From the NCBI RefSeq assembly GCF_900130125.1, contig NZ_FQXY01000011.1, positions 310,001 through 374,000 on the forward strand: a stretch of 64,000 nucleotides of DNA. The letters run 5' to 3'. The notes beneath the pieces were generated by a model. The model had not been told where the DNA came from. It ran no database searches and was given only the letters and a program-made list of their open reading frames with translations. The position numbers and the translations under genes are program-made. The stretch is from Bacteroides congonensis (lineage in GTDB: Bacteria > Bacteroidota > Bacteroidia > Bacteroidales > Bacteroidaceae). Numbering within the stretch: position 1 is the first letter of the stretch; the number at the start of each line of letters is the position of its first letter. Below, in pieces: positions 8,635-18,258 of the stretch.

Positions 8635-9843
8635 ATGAAAAGATTGTTTGTGAACTTTATGACATGTGCCGCAATGGCAACTGCGATTACACTGACTGCA
8701 TGTAGCAGTGATGGTGACGGCAACGGTAGTGACGATGGAAATGGTGGAAACGGTGGCGGAACGGGTAGTTCTATTGTAGTAGGTGAGAACATCCTGTCGG
8801 GAACACTGACCGGAGAGCAGACGCTCGAATCTAAGGAATATATCCTGAACGGGACTGTAATCATTGAAAACGGCGGTCGCCTGAATATCCCTGCCGGAAC
8901 TACGATTAAAGCCCGTGAAGGTTTCAGCAGTTATCTCCTGGTAGCGCAAGGCGGTAAGCTTTATGCCGACGGAACGGCTGAAAAACCTATCATCTTTACC
9001 GCCAACACCACAAGTCCCAAATCCGGCTACTGGGGTGGAATCATCATCAACGGTAAAGCTCCTATCTCCGGTTCGAGCGCGGACAAGAGCGATACAGGTC
9101 TGACTGAGATAGACAACAACTATAAGTATGGCGGCAATGTGGATAATGACAATTCCGGTTCATTGACTTACGTACAAATCTGCTATGCCGGTGCCCGTTC
9201 CACCGCTGATATCGAACACAACGGATTGACGCTGAATGGCGTAGGTAACGGCACGAAGATTGAAAATATCTACGTGCTCGAAAGTGCCGACGATGCCATC
9301 GAATTCTTTGGCGGAACAGTCAATGTAACCAACCTGCTGGCTGTAAATCCGGACGATGATATGTTCGACTTCACGCAAGGATATTCAGGTACATTGAAGA
9401 ATTGCTATGGTGTTTGGGAAAGCGGTTATAACAGTACGGAAGCAGACCCTCGCGGTATCGAAGCCGACGGTAACCTGGACGGTCTTTATCCCGACCACCT
9501 GCGCCAGTCCAACTTTGTAGTTGAGAATATGACGATTGTGAACAATGCTGCCAATACCACGGACAATGTAGACCGTATGCAGGACGTGATTAAGATTCGT
9601 CGCGGCGCGAAAGCGACTATCAAGAACGCATTGGTGAAAGGTACAGGCGGCACAATCGACCTGATTGATATGAGCGACAGCAGGGGCGTAGGTAACGCGG
9701 CTTCCAGTATCAGCATCACCAACTCATTGCAGTTCAAGACTAAGTTGAACGGGGTGCTGAACACATTCGAAGAAGCGGCAGGAAACACCGGCGCGGATGC
9801 TTCCTTGTTCTCCTGGACAGGATACGACTTATCAGCTTTCTGA
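8635..9843 (+). CDS. Surface lipoprotein with right-handed beta-helix repeats
   Basis: The 402-residue protein has a lipoprotein signal peptide with lipobox LTAC (Cys23), followed by an acidic glycine-rich linker of Asp/Gly/Asn repeats (residues 24-45), as seen on surface-exported Bacteroides lipoproteins. The rest is rich in short beta repeats with G-N-G-T-K-I-E-N and W-G-G-I-I-I-N-G-K motifs typical of right-handed parallel beta-helix proteins. No polysaccharide lyase active site was recognised, so it is more likely a binding partner of the preceding TonB receptor than an enzyme. A terminator follows at 9888. Confidence 0.75.
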   Translation: MKRLFVNFMTCAAMATAITLTACSSDGDGNGSDDGNGGNGGGTGSSIVVGENILSGTLTGEQTLESKEYILNGTVIIENGGRLNIPAGTTIKAREGFSSYLLVAQGGKLYADGTAEKPIIFTANTTSPKSGYWGGIIINGKAPISGSSADKSDTGLTEIDNNYKYGGNVDNDNSGSLTYVQICYAGARSTADIEHNGLTLNGVGNGTKIENIYVLESADDAIEFFGGTVNVTNLLAVNPDDDMFDFTQGYSGTLKNCYGVWESGYNSTEADPRGIEADGNLDGLYPDHLRQSNFVVENMTIVNNAANTTDNVDRMQDVIKIRRGAKATIKNALVKGTGGTIDLIDMSDSRGVGNAASSISITNSLQFKTKLNGVLNTFEEAAGNTGADASLFSWTGYDLSAF

Positions 9844-9887
9844 TATCGGGCATAGATTAGAAGTTTGTTATTTTACTCAATTAGCAG

Positions 9888-9927
9888 GAGGGAATTTGCG
9901 GCAAGCAGATTCCCTCACGTTCTGTTT
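9888..9927 (+). terminator. Intrinsic terminator after the beta-helix lipoprotein
   Basis: An 8-bp perfect stem GAGGGAAT/ATTCCCTC (9888-9895 with 9909-9916) is followed by a T-rich run from 9921. It closes the TonB receptor-lipoprotein operon. Confidence 0.75.
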
Positions 9928-9995
9928 TTATTCTTTTATGTTCTTTTTTATAGGTAATATTTAGGTCTTTATGGTATCGCTGATTTCCTTTTTAG

Positions 9996-10003
9996 TATAT
10001 TTG
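9996..10003 (+). promoter_or_regulatory. Promoter -7 box for the histidine kinase
   Basis: TATATTTG matches the Bacteroides -7 consensus 33 bp before the kinase start codon. No clear -33 element is visible. Confidence 0.45.
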
Positions 10004-10035
10004 TCGATCTATATATATTGTACACTGATTAAAAT

Positions 10036-12846
10036 ATGCAAACAGACTACGAACGATATCGTAAAATGTCTTCCCTGGCTCAGATAGGATGGTGGGAAGT
10101 AGACATAACAGCGGGATATTACCTATGTTCGGATTATCTTTGTGACCTCTTGGGGTTGGAGGGCGATACCATTTCTTCTTTGGATTTTCTCAATTTGATA
10201 CGTGAGGATTACCGGGAGCAGATTGTGCAGGAGTTTTGGGCAAATTCTTCCATTCATAAGGACTTTTATGAGCAGACCTTTCCTGTCATTACTGCCAAAT
10301 ATGGTGAAGTCTGGCTTCACACCCGCCTGGCTTTTCGTGAGAAAGGTACGGGAAATGATGGCGGGGACAAGTCTTTCGGAATCATTCAGCGGGTGGAAGC
10401 TCCCAAAGATGTGGAGCAAAGGAACGCACTGATACGTGTAAACAATCTGCTCCGCCGTCAGAATTATATTTCCCAGTCCTTGCTCCGTTTTCTGCGGGAT
10501 GAGGAAGTGGAGTCCTGTATAACGGAAATCCTGAAGGATATATTAAATCTGTATGACAACAGAGGACGGGTTTATATTTTTGAGTACGATGAAACTTGTA
10601 CTCATCATAGTTGTACCTATGAAGCTACTTCCGAAGGAGTATCGGAAGAGAAAGAGAGTTTGCAGAATATTCCCACTGCTGAGTCGAAGTGGTGGAGCCG
10701 GCAGATATTATCCGGCAAGCCTATCATATTGGATTCATTGAAGCAGTTGCCCGAAGGGGCTGTGGACGAATATGATATTCTTTCAGTACAAGGAATCAAG
10801 TCGTTGATGGTGACTCCTTTAATGGCAGGCGACCACGTTTGGGGCTATATGGGAGTGGACTTGGTCGAATCTTACCATGAATGGAGCAATGAAGATTACC
10901 AATGGTTCTCTTCGCTGGGCAACATCATCAGCATTTGTATCGAACTGCGGAAAGCGAAGGATAAGGTAATCAGTGAACAGGCCTTTATGAATAATCTCTT
11001 CAGTTATATGCCGATGGGGTATATACGTCTGTCGATTATCCGTGATGAGAACGGGAAGTCTTGTGATTACCGGTTGACGGATGCCAATAATGCCAGTGGC
11101 AGATTCTTCGGCCGTCCTCCAGAACAATATGTCGGTCGCCTGGCTTCTGAACTGCATACTGATTACAAGCAGAAACTGGAACTTTTAATGGATGTTCTGG
11201 ATAGCCGTTCATACTTGGAAAAAGATGAATATTTCCCCTTGACGGGACTTTATACTCACTGGATTCTTTATTCGCCGGAAAAGGATGAAGTGGTCGGACT
11301 CTTCCTCGATTCTACTGAAACGGTAAAGGCGAATACGGCTTTGGACCGCAGTGAAAAACTCTTTAAGAACATTTTCGCCAACATACCGGCAGGAGTCGAA
11401 ATATACGATAAGGACGGTTACCTACTCGATTTGAATAATAAAGACCTGGAGATATTCGGCGTGGTTGATAAGTCGGACGTGATTGGAGTCAATTTCTTTG
11501 AGAATCCGAATGTTCCGCAGGAGATACGTGACCGGGTGCGTAATGAGGACTTGGTCGACTTCCGTCTCAATTATTGCTTCGAACATGTGGGCAGGTATTA
11601 TCATACGAGCCGTGCCAATATTATTGACCTGTATTCAAAGGTTACCAAACTATATGATAAGGGCGGCAACTTCAACGGATATATTCTGATTAGCATAGAT
11701 AATACGGAACGGCTCGACGCTATCAACCGTATCCGTGATTTTGAGAACTTCTTCCTGATGATTTCCGATTACGCGAAAGTGGGCTATGCCAAATTGAATC
11801 TTCTTGACCGGAAAGGATATGCCATCAAGCAATGGTATAAGAACTTGGGAGAGGAAGAAGATATTCCTTTGAGCGAAGTTGTGGGAGTGTATGGTAAAAT
11901 GCATCCCGATGACCGTCAGCGTATACTGGACTTTTATGACGAAGTCAGACAGGGAAAGAGACGGCATTTCCAGGGAGAAATGCGTATTCACCGTCCCGGC
12001 ACGAAGAATGAGTGGAACTGGGTAAGCAGCAATGTGGTGGTTACCGCTTATGAACCGGAGAATAACGAAATAGAGATTATCGGCATCAATTATGATATTA
12101 CGGAACTGAAGGAGACGGAAGCCGAACTGATTCAGGCGCGTGACAAAGCGGAAATGATGGATCGCCTGAAAAGTGCTTTCCTTGCCAACATGAGCCATGA
12201 GATTCGTACTCCGCTGAATGCGATTGTCGGCTTTTCCGACCTGTTGGTGGAAAACGAGGATATAGAGGAACGAAGGGAATATATTAAAATCGTACGGGAG
12301 AATAATGATTTGCTGCTCCAGTTGATTTCGGATATACTCGACTTGTCGAAGATTGAAGCGGGTACGTTCGAGTTTACGAATGGAGATGTGGACGTGAATC
12401 TGTTGTGTGAGGATATTGTCTGTTCCATGCAGATGAAGATGGTGAAGGAGACTGTGCAGTTGGTACTCGACCCGCATCTTCCGGTTTGCCGTATTATCAG
12501 TGACCGTAACCGTATCCATCAGGTTATTTCCAACTTCGTCAACAATGCCATCAAGTTCACTTCCGAAGGAAGCATCCGCGTGGGTTACAAGCTGAAAGGG
12601 GAAGAACTGGAATTCTATGTTCAGGACACGGGTATAGGAATAGAGAAGGAGCAATTGCCGCATATCTTCGAACGTTTTGTGAAACTCAATTCTTTTGTGC
12701 ATGGTACGGGATTGGGACTTTCCATCTGTCAAAGTATCGTGGAACAACTGGGTGGAAAAATAGGTGTTGACTCTGAAGTGGGAAAAGGCTCGCGGTTCTG
12801 GTTTACAATTCCCGGTGTGATTGTGACGGAAGAAGCGCTTGCGTAA
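10036..12846 (+). CDS. Multi-PAS/GAF sensor histidine kinase
   Basis: The 936-residue kinase has no signal peptide or membrane helix, so it should sense a cytoplasmic cue. Domains in order: PAS (about 5-130), GAF (about 145-305), PAS (about 315-420), PAS (about 435-560), PAS with PAC tail (about 575-705), HisKA with His721 in NMSHEIRTPLNAIVGF, and HATPase with DTGIGIEKEQLPHIFERF and GTGLGLSICQ. It has no receiver domain and no response-regulator gene beside it, so its partner is elsewhere. The gene stands alone between a -7 promoter box and a bidirectional terminator shared with the nuo operon. Confidence 0.92.
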   Translation: MQTDYERYRKMSSLAQIGWWEVDITAGYYLCSDYLCDLLGLEGDTISSLDFLNLIREDYREQIVQEFWANSSIHKDFYEQTFPVITAKYGEVWLHTRLAFREKGTGNDGGDKSFGIIQRVEAPKDVEQRNALIRVNNLLRRQNYISQSLLRFLRDEEVESCITEILKDILNLYDNRGRVYIFEYDETCTHHSCTYEATSEGVSEEKESLQNIPTAESKWWSRQILSGKPIILDSLKQLPEGAVDEYDILSVQGIKSLMVTPLMAGDHVWGYMGVDLVESYHEWSNEDYQWFSSLGNIISICIELRKAKDKVISEQAFMNNLFSYMPMGYIRLSIIRDENGKSCDYRLTDANNASGRFFGRPPEQYVGRLASELHTDYKQKLELLMDVLDSRSYLEKDEYFPLTGLYTHWILYSPEKDEVVGLFLDSTETVKANTALDRSEKLFKNIFANIPAGVEIYDKDGYLLDLNNKDLEIFGVVDKSDVIGVNFFENPNVPQEIRDRVRNEDLVDFRLNYCFEHVGRYYHTSRANIIDLYSKVTKLYDKGGNFNGYILISIDNTERLDAINRIRDFENFFLMISDYAKVGYAKLNLLDRKGYAIKQWYKNLGEEEDIPLSEVVGVYGKMHPDDRQRILDFYDEVRQGKRRHFQGEMRIHRPGTKNEWNWVSSNVVVTAYEPENNEIEIIGINYDITELKETEAELIQARDKAEMMDRLKSAFLANMSHEIRTPLNAIVGFSDLLVENEDIEERREYIKIVRENNDLLLQLISDILDLSKIEAGTFEFTNGDVDVNLLCEDIVCSMQMKMVKETVQLVLDPHLPVCRIISDRNRIHQVISNFVNNAIKFTSEGSIRVGYKLKGEELEFYVQDTGIGIEKEQLPHIFERFVKLNSFVHGTGLGLSICQSIVEQLGGKIGVDSEVGKGSRFWFTIPGVIVTEEALA

Positions 12847-12867
12847 GACACGAGGATATATAAAAAT

Positions 12868-12925
12868 AAAAATGGTCTTGATCATCGCCGGTATGAACCG
12901 GCATTGAATCAAGACCATTTTTTAT
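12868..12925. terminator. Bidirectional terminator between kinase and nuoN
   Basis: A 13-bp stem AAATGGTCTTGAT/ATCAAGACCATTT (12870-12882 with 12908-12920) contains a smaller inner hairpin CCGGT/ACCGG and is flanked by A- and T-runs. It lies between converging genes and can serve both. Confidence 0.88.
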
Positions 12926-12956
12926 TGGGATATGTCTGTCTTTCGGATGTATCCGC

Positions 12957-14396
12957 TTAGATTCCGAACGATAGTTTGTCGATAGACTGATATACGATAC
13001 TTGCGATACCCAGTCCGATAATCCCCAGCGTACAAAGTGCGAGTCCCCATTTCGTGCAACGGTCGCTGCGGAAAGCAGGGATCGGATTGTCGGAAGGAGT
13101 GATATACATCGCTTTTACAATCAGCAGATAGTAGTACAGAGAAATCACCGTGTTTACCAATGCAATGAATACCAACAGATGGAAGCCTGCATCGAAAGCA
13201 GCCATAAAGATAAAGAACTTGGAGAAGAATCCGGCAAACGGCGGGATACCTGCCAGTGAGAACAAAGACAGGGTCATAAGGAATGCTATTTTCGGATTCG
13301 TCTTGTAAAGTCCTGCATAATCTTCGAGCGTGAACTTCTGGCTGCGCAGGGCTACGATAGTAATCACGGCGAATACTCCGAGGTTGGCAGCGGCATATAC
13401 AAGTACGTAATATACCAGTGCCGTCATTCCCTGTGCCGTACCACCAATCACGCCAAGCATAATATATCCGGCCTGTGAGATACTGGAGAATGCCATCAGA
13501 CGTTTCAGGTTCTGCTGGCGGATGGCGAATATATTGGCAATGGTAATAGATGCGATAGTCACCCAGTAAAGCACTTCCTGCCAGTCGTTTATCATCGGTG
13601 CGAATACTTTAATAAGGATAGCCAGCAGAACGAAAGCTGCTGAACCTTTGGATACGACGCTCAGATAAGCGGTGACTGTACTCGGAGCGCCCTCGTAAAC
13701 GTCTGCCGTCCACAGGTGGAACGGAACGAGCGACAGTTTGAATGCCATGCCCGTGAAGAAGAAGACGAATGCCATAATTTGCAACGGATTTCCGTCGATA
13801 TGGGCGGGAAGGTCGTCAAAGTACAATGTTCCGGCAGAACCGTAAATCATGGACAGACCGAATAGTAACAGTGCGCTGGAGAAGAGGGCGGTAAGGATAT
13901 ACTTGGCTCCCGCTTCGGCAGAGTTGTGGCGGTATTTGTCGAAGGCAATCAGAGCGGCCATCGGGATAGATGCCGTTTCCAGTCCGATGAAGAACATCAG
14001 GAAGTGTCCGGCGGAAATCATGAGATACATGCCGAACAGGGTGGAGAGTGTCAGTACATAGAACTCACCTTGTTTGAAGGAAGTATCTTCACGTTTCATC
14101 CATTCGTGTGCCATCAGGAAGACAATCAGTGTACCTATATTCAGGATTGATTTGACAACCGTATGCATGGGTACGTAGTGATACATACCACCGAATACGT
14201 CGGCAGCAGTTCCCGGAACGAAGTTGATAGCCGTATGAATTGCCATCAGAATGACAGGTAACATGGTGTTCAGCCGTGCCTTCCCATCATTTTTGTGTGC
14301 GTCCGGGCTCATGAAGAGGTCAGCCAGAAACAGTAGTATCAGGACAACTACGAGCGACAGCTCTTCTCGCATATGTAGAAATTGTGAATAATCCAT
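12957..14396 (-). CDS. nuoN: Complex I subunit NuoN
   Basis: The 479-residue polytopic membrane protein is an antiporter-like subunit of respiratory complex I, moving protons as electrons pass to quinone. It shows the proton-conducting membrane family core (LETASIPMAALIAFDK, then FTGMAFKLSLVPFHLWTADVYEGAP with the key Lys and His), about 14 helices and the usual length. It is the last gene of the minus-strand nuo operon, 37 bp after nuoM across a heptamer-repeat spacer, and ends before the shared terminator. Confidence 0.95.
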   Translation of the reverse strand: MDYSQFLHMREELSLVVVLILLFLADLFMSPDAHKNDGKARLNTMLPVILMAIHTAINFVPGTAADVFGGMYHYVPMHTVVKSILNIGTLIVFLMAHEWMKREDTSFKQGEFYVLTLSTLFGMYLMISAGHFLMFFIGLETASIPMAALIAFDKYRHNSAEAGAKYILTALFSSALLLFGLSMIYGSAGTLYFDDLPAHIDGNPLQIMAFVFFFTGMAFKLSLVPFHLWTADVYEGAPSTVTAYLSVVSKGSAAFVLLAILIKVFAPMINDWQEVLYWVTIASITIANIFAIRQQNLKRLMAFSSISQAGYIMLGVIGGTAQGMTALVYYVLVYAAANLGVFAVITIVALRSQKFTLEDYAGLYKTNPKIAFLMTLSLFSLAGIPPFAGFFSKFFIFMAAFDAGFHLLVFIALVNTVISLYYYLLIVKAMYITPSDNPIPAFRSDRCTKWGLALCTLGIIGLGIASIVYQSIDKLSFGI

Positions 14397-14403
14397 ATTG
14401 TAA

Positions 14404-14436
14404 TTTACTATTTAACGATTTACAATTTACTAATTA
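14404..14436 (-). repeat. Heptamer repeats between nuoM and nuoN
   Basis: Read on the plus strand the spacer is TTTACTA, TTTAACGA, TTTACAA, TTTACTA, ATTAGGG: heptamers with one extra base. The last unit overlaps the nuoM stop codon (14434-14436). It belongs to the same family of AT-rich heptamer spacers as 2123-2186 and 20357-20444. Confidence 0.7.
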
Positions 14437-15918
14437 GGGTATCAGTTGTGAGACAACCGGTAATACGCTTTCACCAATCATGTGGCTGACCCAGAAAGGA
14501 GCCATACCCAGTCCGGCTACACAAACAATGAGGCAGATGACTGCTACGCGCTCGTCCCAGGTTGCATCCGTTAGTTCGAGGTGGTGCTTGTTGGTGCAGG
14601 TTCCGTACAGAATCTTACCTACCAGACGCAGGATGTAGACTGCTGTTATCACAATGGAAGAGCAGGCGATGATAGTCAGTGTGCGGTGGAATACGTCGTT
14701 GTTCTGGAAAGAACCCACGAAGATGGTCATTTCGGCAATAAAACCGCTTAGACCCGGCAAACCGAGGTTGGCAAGACCGGCAATCACGTAACATACGCTG
14801 AGGAACGGCATAATCTTCATCAGGCCGGCAAGCTCGCGAACGTCACGGGTGTGGGTACGTCCGTAAATCATACCAATCAGGGCAAAGAACAAGGCTGTCA
14901 TCAATCCGTGCGAAAGCATCTGAAGGATAGCTCCCGTCGCTGCTGTCTGATTGAGCATCAGGATAGCGAAAAGAACCAGTCCGCAGTGGGATACGGAAGA
15001 ATAGGCATTGATATATTTCAAGTCGGTCTGTACGCAAGCGGAGAAAGCTCCGTAGACAACAGAGATACCTGTCAGTATCAGGAATATCCAGGAAAGTTCA
15101 TTAGCTGCTTCCGGCATCAGGTACATGGCGATGCGGAAACATCCGTAACCACCCAGTTTCATCAATACTCCGGCATGAAGCATGGACACGGCTGTCGGAG
15201 CGGAAGCATGACCGTCGGGACTCCACGTATGGAACGGGAAAAGAGCGCCCAGCACGCCAAAGCCGAGGAAAGTCAGCGGAAACCAAATGCATTGCTGTGC
15301 AAAAGGTATATTGTGCAGTTGCGCGATTTCAAGCAAGTTCATGGTGGTAGCTCCCGAACCGAAGTAGATTCCGAGAATACCGATCAGCAGGAAGGCGGAA
15401 CCGCCCATCAGCATCAGCGTCAGTTTCATGGCGGCGTATTCCTTGCGTCCCGAACCCCATACACCGATTAACAGGTACATAGGTATCAGCGCTATTTCGT
15501 AGAACATAAACATGGTGAACAAGTCTACGGAGATAAAGAACCCGAATACTCCCATCGACAGCAGGGTGAACCAAAGGAAATATTCTTTAGTCAGCGGTTG
15601 CAGGCGCCAGGAAGCAAATGTTCCGGTGAATACGATGATGGCGGACAGTAACAGCATGGCTACCGAGATTCCGTCGACGCCTACCGAGTATGAGATATGA
15701 AGAGGTGCATACCAAAGGGTATCTGCACGGAATAGCATTTCTGCTGTGTTACCGGCACTACGCTCTCCCAAATACATGAATGTAAGTACGACAGAGGCAA
15801 TCAGAAGTGCCGATGCGCCAGTAACCATAACCCCCCGGATGGCTTTGATTCCTTGTGCTGCCCAAAGTCCGGCAAGCATCAATAAGGGGATAAGTACGAA
15901 TATTGATAAGAAATTCAT
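14434..15918 (-). CDS. nuoM: Complex I subunit NuoM
   Basis: The 494-residue antiporter-like subunit carries the MRP/Nuo signature: LFTMFMFYEIALIPMYLLIG with the conserved TM5 Glu, and LGALFPFHTWSPDGHASAPT with the HTW-PD-H core. About 14 hydrophobic segments match the family. It follows nuoL with a 13-bp gap and precedes nuoN, in the canonical L-M-N order. Codon use is like its neighbours and no defect is seen. Confidence 0.95.
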   Translation of the reverse strand: MNFLSIFVLIPLLMLAGLWAAQGIKAIRGVMVTGASALLIASVVLTFMYLGERSAGNTAEMLFRADTLWYAPLHISYSVGVDGISVAMLLLSAIIVFTGTFASWRLQPLTKEYFLWFTLLSMGVFGFFISVDLFTMFMFYEIALIPMYLLIGVWGSGRKEYAAMKLTLMLMGGSAFLLIGILGIYFGSGATTMNLLEIAQLHNIPFAQQCIWFPLTFLGFGVLGALFPFHTWSPDGHASAPTAVSMLHAGVLMKLGGYGCFRIAMYLMPEAANELSWIFLILTGISVVYGAFSACVQTDLKYINAYSSVSHCGLVLFAILMLNQTAATGAILQMLSHGLMTALFFALIGMIYGRTHTRDVRELAGLMKIMPFLSVCYVIAGLANLGLPGLSGFIAEMTIFVGSFQNNDVFHRTLTIIACSSIVITAVYILRLVGKILYGTCTNKHHLELTDATWDERVAVICLIVCVAGLGMAPFWVSHMIGESVLPVVSQLIP

Positions 15919-15931
15919 ATCGTTCTGTGCT

Positions 15932-17821
15932 TTATAAGATTAATAGTAGGATAAGTGCCAGTGCACCGCAAAGGAACACATACGCATACTGCTGTACCTG
16001 GCCACTCTGCAAACCACGGATTTCGTCGCTTGTAGTATTGGTTGCCCATGCCAGGAAGTCAAAGAATCCATCCACTACATGACGATCCCACCATGCGATA
16101 GGAGCGGAGATGCAGCGGAAGATAATCTTGTGCGTAATGAACTGGTATATATCATCAATATAGAAACGATTATAAGCAGCCTTGTGCAATCCCTTGAACT
16201 GTTTAGCCAGTGAATCGGCAACAGGCTGTTTGGCATTCTTGTACATCCAGGTCGCGATTGCAATAGAAATAATAGCAATAACAACGCTTGTGATAGCTAC
16301 CGACGGGTCAAGATGAATGGAATAAGATTCGCCGTTCGAACTGATAAAGTGTCCGAAAGGAATAAATCCTGCTCCACAAGTAACGGCTGCCAGGAACATC
16401 AAAGGGAATGTCATAGCCAACGGACTTTCATGGGGCGTGTGGTGGGCATGCAACTCTTTGTTTTCTTTCCCCCAGAAGATACCGTAGTATAGGCGAAACA
16501 TATAGAAAGCAGTCATAGCAGCAATTACCGTCATTACCCAACCCATTACAGGACTGTATTGGAAGCAGGCTGCCAAAATCTCATCTTTTGAGAAGAAACC
16601 GGAGAAGGGGGGAATACCCGCAATGGCAAGGCAGGCAATCAGGAATGTCCAGTGAGTGATAGGCATATATTTGCGTAATCCGCCCATAGCCGACATTTCA
16701 TTGGAGTGTACCGCATGGATAATGCTACCTGCACCCAGGAAGAGCAATGCTTTGAACATGGCGTGTGTGAAAAGGTGGAACATGGATGCCATATATCCCA
16801 ATCCGCCTTCGTGCGGATTCATCGAAGTACAAACGCCCAAAGCTACCATCATAAAACCAATCTGCGAGATAGTAGAGAAAGCGAGCACACGCTTGATGTC
16901 CGATTGTACGCAAGCTACACTTGCCGCGTAGAAAGCAGTAAATGCACCTACCCACGCTACCATATGCAATGTATTCGGAGCATAAGCGATGAAAAGCGGG
17001 AACATACGTGCCACTAAATAAACTCCGGCAACTACCATCGTAGCCGCATGAATCAATGCGCTGACCGGAGTCGGGCCTTCCATAGCGTCGGGCAACCAAA
17101 TGTGCAACGGGAACATCGCACTCTTACCGGCACCACCCACGAACATCAGTCCGAGAGCTAACGGAAGCATCGCAGCTCCACCGCTTACCAACGATACCGT
17201 ATCGGGAGTGAAACCGAACGTTCCGCCATAATATCCGTAAATCAGGATACCGATAAGGAAGCCTAAGTCAGCAAAACGAGTGACAATAAATGCTTTCTTG
17301 GAAGCGGAAATTGCGGCAGGTTTTGTGTAGTAGAATCCGATTAATAAATAAGAACTTACACCCACCAACTCCCAAAAGAGATACATTTGGAAGATATTTG
17401 TAGCTACCACCAATCCCAGCATAGACATGGTAAACAGGGAAAGGAAAGCATAATAACGTTGAAAACCAGTCTCGCCTTTCATGTAGCCGAAAGAGTAGAT
17501 ATGCACCATCAGCGACACGGTGGAGATGACAATCAACATCATCACAGATATAGGATCGAGCAGGATACCCAGGTCGAAGTGTAATGTCTCTGTAAAAGGA
17601 AGCCACGTGAAGTTATAAGGTATCAATGTGGCAAATGTTCCGTCTTCCAGTCTCGGGGCGGAGAAATATTGGAAAGCAGTCACGTAAGACAGTACCGCTA
17701 CCGTTCCCAGTACCAAAGTACCGATGATACCCGCTGTCCGATGCGACATCCATTTTCCCCCGATTCCCAGTATAAGGAAGGAGAAGAAAGGAAGAAGGAG
17801 TATTAGAATTGTTAGTTCCAT
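15932..17821 (-). CDS. nuoL: Complex I subunit NuoL
   Basis: The 629-residue subunit is the largest antiporter-like protein of complex I. It has the N-terminal extension YSFGYMKGETGFQRYYAF, the TM5 glutamate region MYLFWELVGVSSYLLIG, the core GGAGKSAMFPLHIWLPDAMEGP, and a long C-terminal part with the lateral helix and final anchoring helix (about residues 500-629). All expected regions are present. It sits between nuoK (92-bp gap) and nuoM. Confidence 0.95.
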   Translation of the reverse strand: MELTILILLLPFFSFLILGIGGKWMSHRTAGIIGTLVLGTVAVLSYVTAFQYFSAPRLEDGTFATLIPYNFTWLPFTETLHFDLGILLDPISVMMLIVISTVSLMVHIYSFGYMKGETGFQRYYAFLSLFTMSMLGLVVATNIFQMYLFWELVGVSSYLLIGFYYTKPAAISASKKAFIVTRFADLGFLIGILIYGYYGGTFGFTPDTVSLVSGGAAMLPLALGLMFVGGAGKSAMFPLHIWLPDAMEGPTPVSALIHAATMVVAGVYLVARMFPLFIAYAPNTLHMVAWVGAFTAFYAASVACVQSDIKRVLAFSTISQIGFMMVALGVCTSMNPHEGGLGYMASMFHLFTHAMFKALLFLGAGSIIHAVHSNEMSAMGGLRKYMPITHWTFLIACLAIAGIPPFSGFFSKDEILAACFQYSPVMGWVMTVIAAMTAFYMFRLYYGIFWGKENKELHAHHTPHESPLAMTFPLMFLAAVTCGAGFIPFGHFISSNGESYSIHLDPSVAITSVVIAIISIAIATWMYKNAKQPVADSLAKQFKGLHKAAYNRFYIDDIYQFITHKIIFRCISAPIAWWDRHVVDGFFDFLAWATNTTSDEIRGLQSGQVQQYAYVFLCGALALILLLIL

Positions 17822-17913
17822 ACAGTTTTATTTAATTACTTGTTTTATTATTACTTATACTATCATATCTTACGAATCCATCCGAATGGAAACCTGGCTA
17901 AAGCGCCTCGCTT

Positions 17914-18222
17914 TTACCATTTCAGGTCATCGAGGTTGCGGACTTGGATGCTTCGGAGGTTACGGTAGATATTGATCATGATGGCGATAGCTATGGCAGT
18001 TTCCGCAGCCGAGATGGCGATGGAAAACAGGGCAAAGAAATAGCCTTCCAATCCTGCGGGGAAGAGAAAACGGTTGAACACGGCGAAGTTGATGTCCGTG
18101 GCGTTCAGCATTAACTCTACGGAAATCAGGATAGCCAGTGTGTTACGACGGGTAAAGAATCCATAGATTCCTGCAAACATCATGATGGTAGAGACTACCA
18201 GGTAATATTCCATGTGTATCAT
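17914..18222 (-). CDS. nuoK: Complex I subunit NuoK
   Basis: The 102-residue protein has three transmembrane helices and keeps both membrane glutamates of the family, in ILISVELMLNATDINF (TM2) and AISAAETAIAIAI (TM3), which form part of the proton path. The ATG at 18222 is chosen; a TTG two codons upstream is less likely and an ATG at 18213 is possible. It lies 36 bp after nuoJ and before nuoL. Confidence 0.95.
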   Translation of the reverse strand: MIHMEYYLVVSTIMMFAGIYGFFTRRNTLAILISVELMLNATDINFAVFNRFLFPAGLEGYFFALFSIAISAAETAIAIAIMINIYRNLRSIQVRNLDDLKW

Positions 18223-18258
18223 ATTCAATTCAATGTTTGATAGTTAATACTTTCGTTC

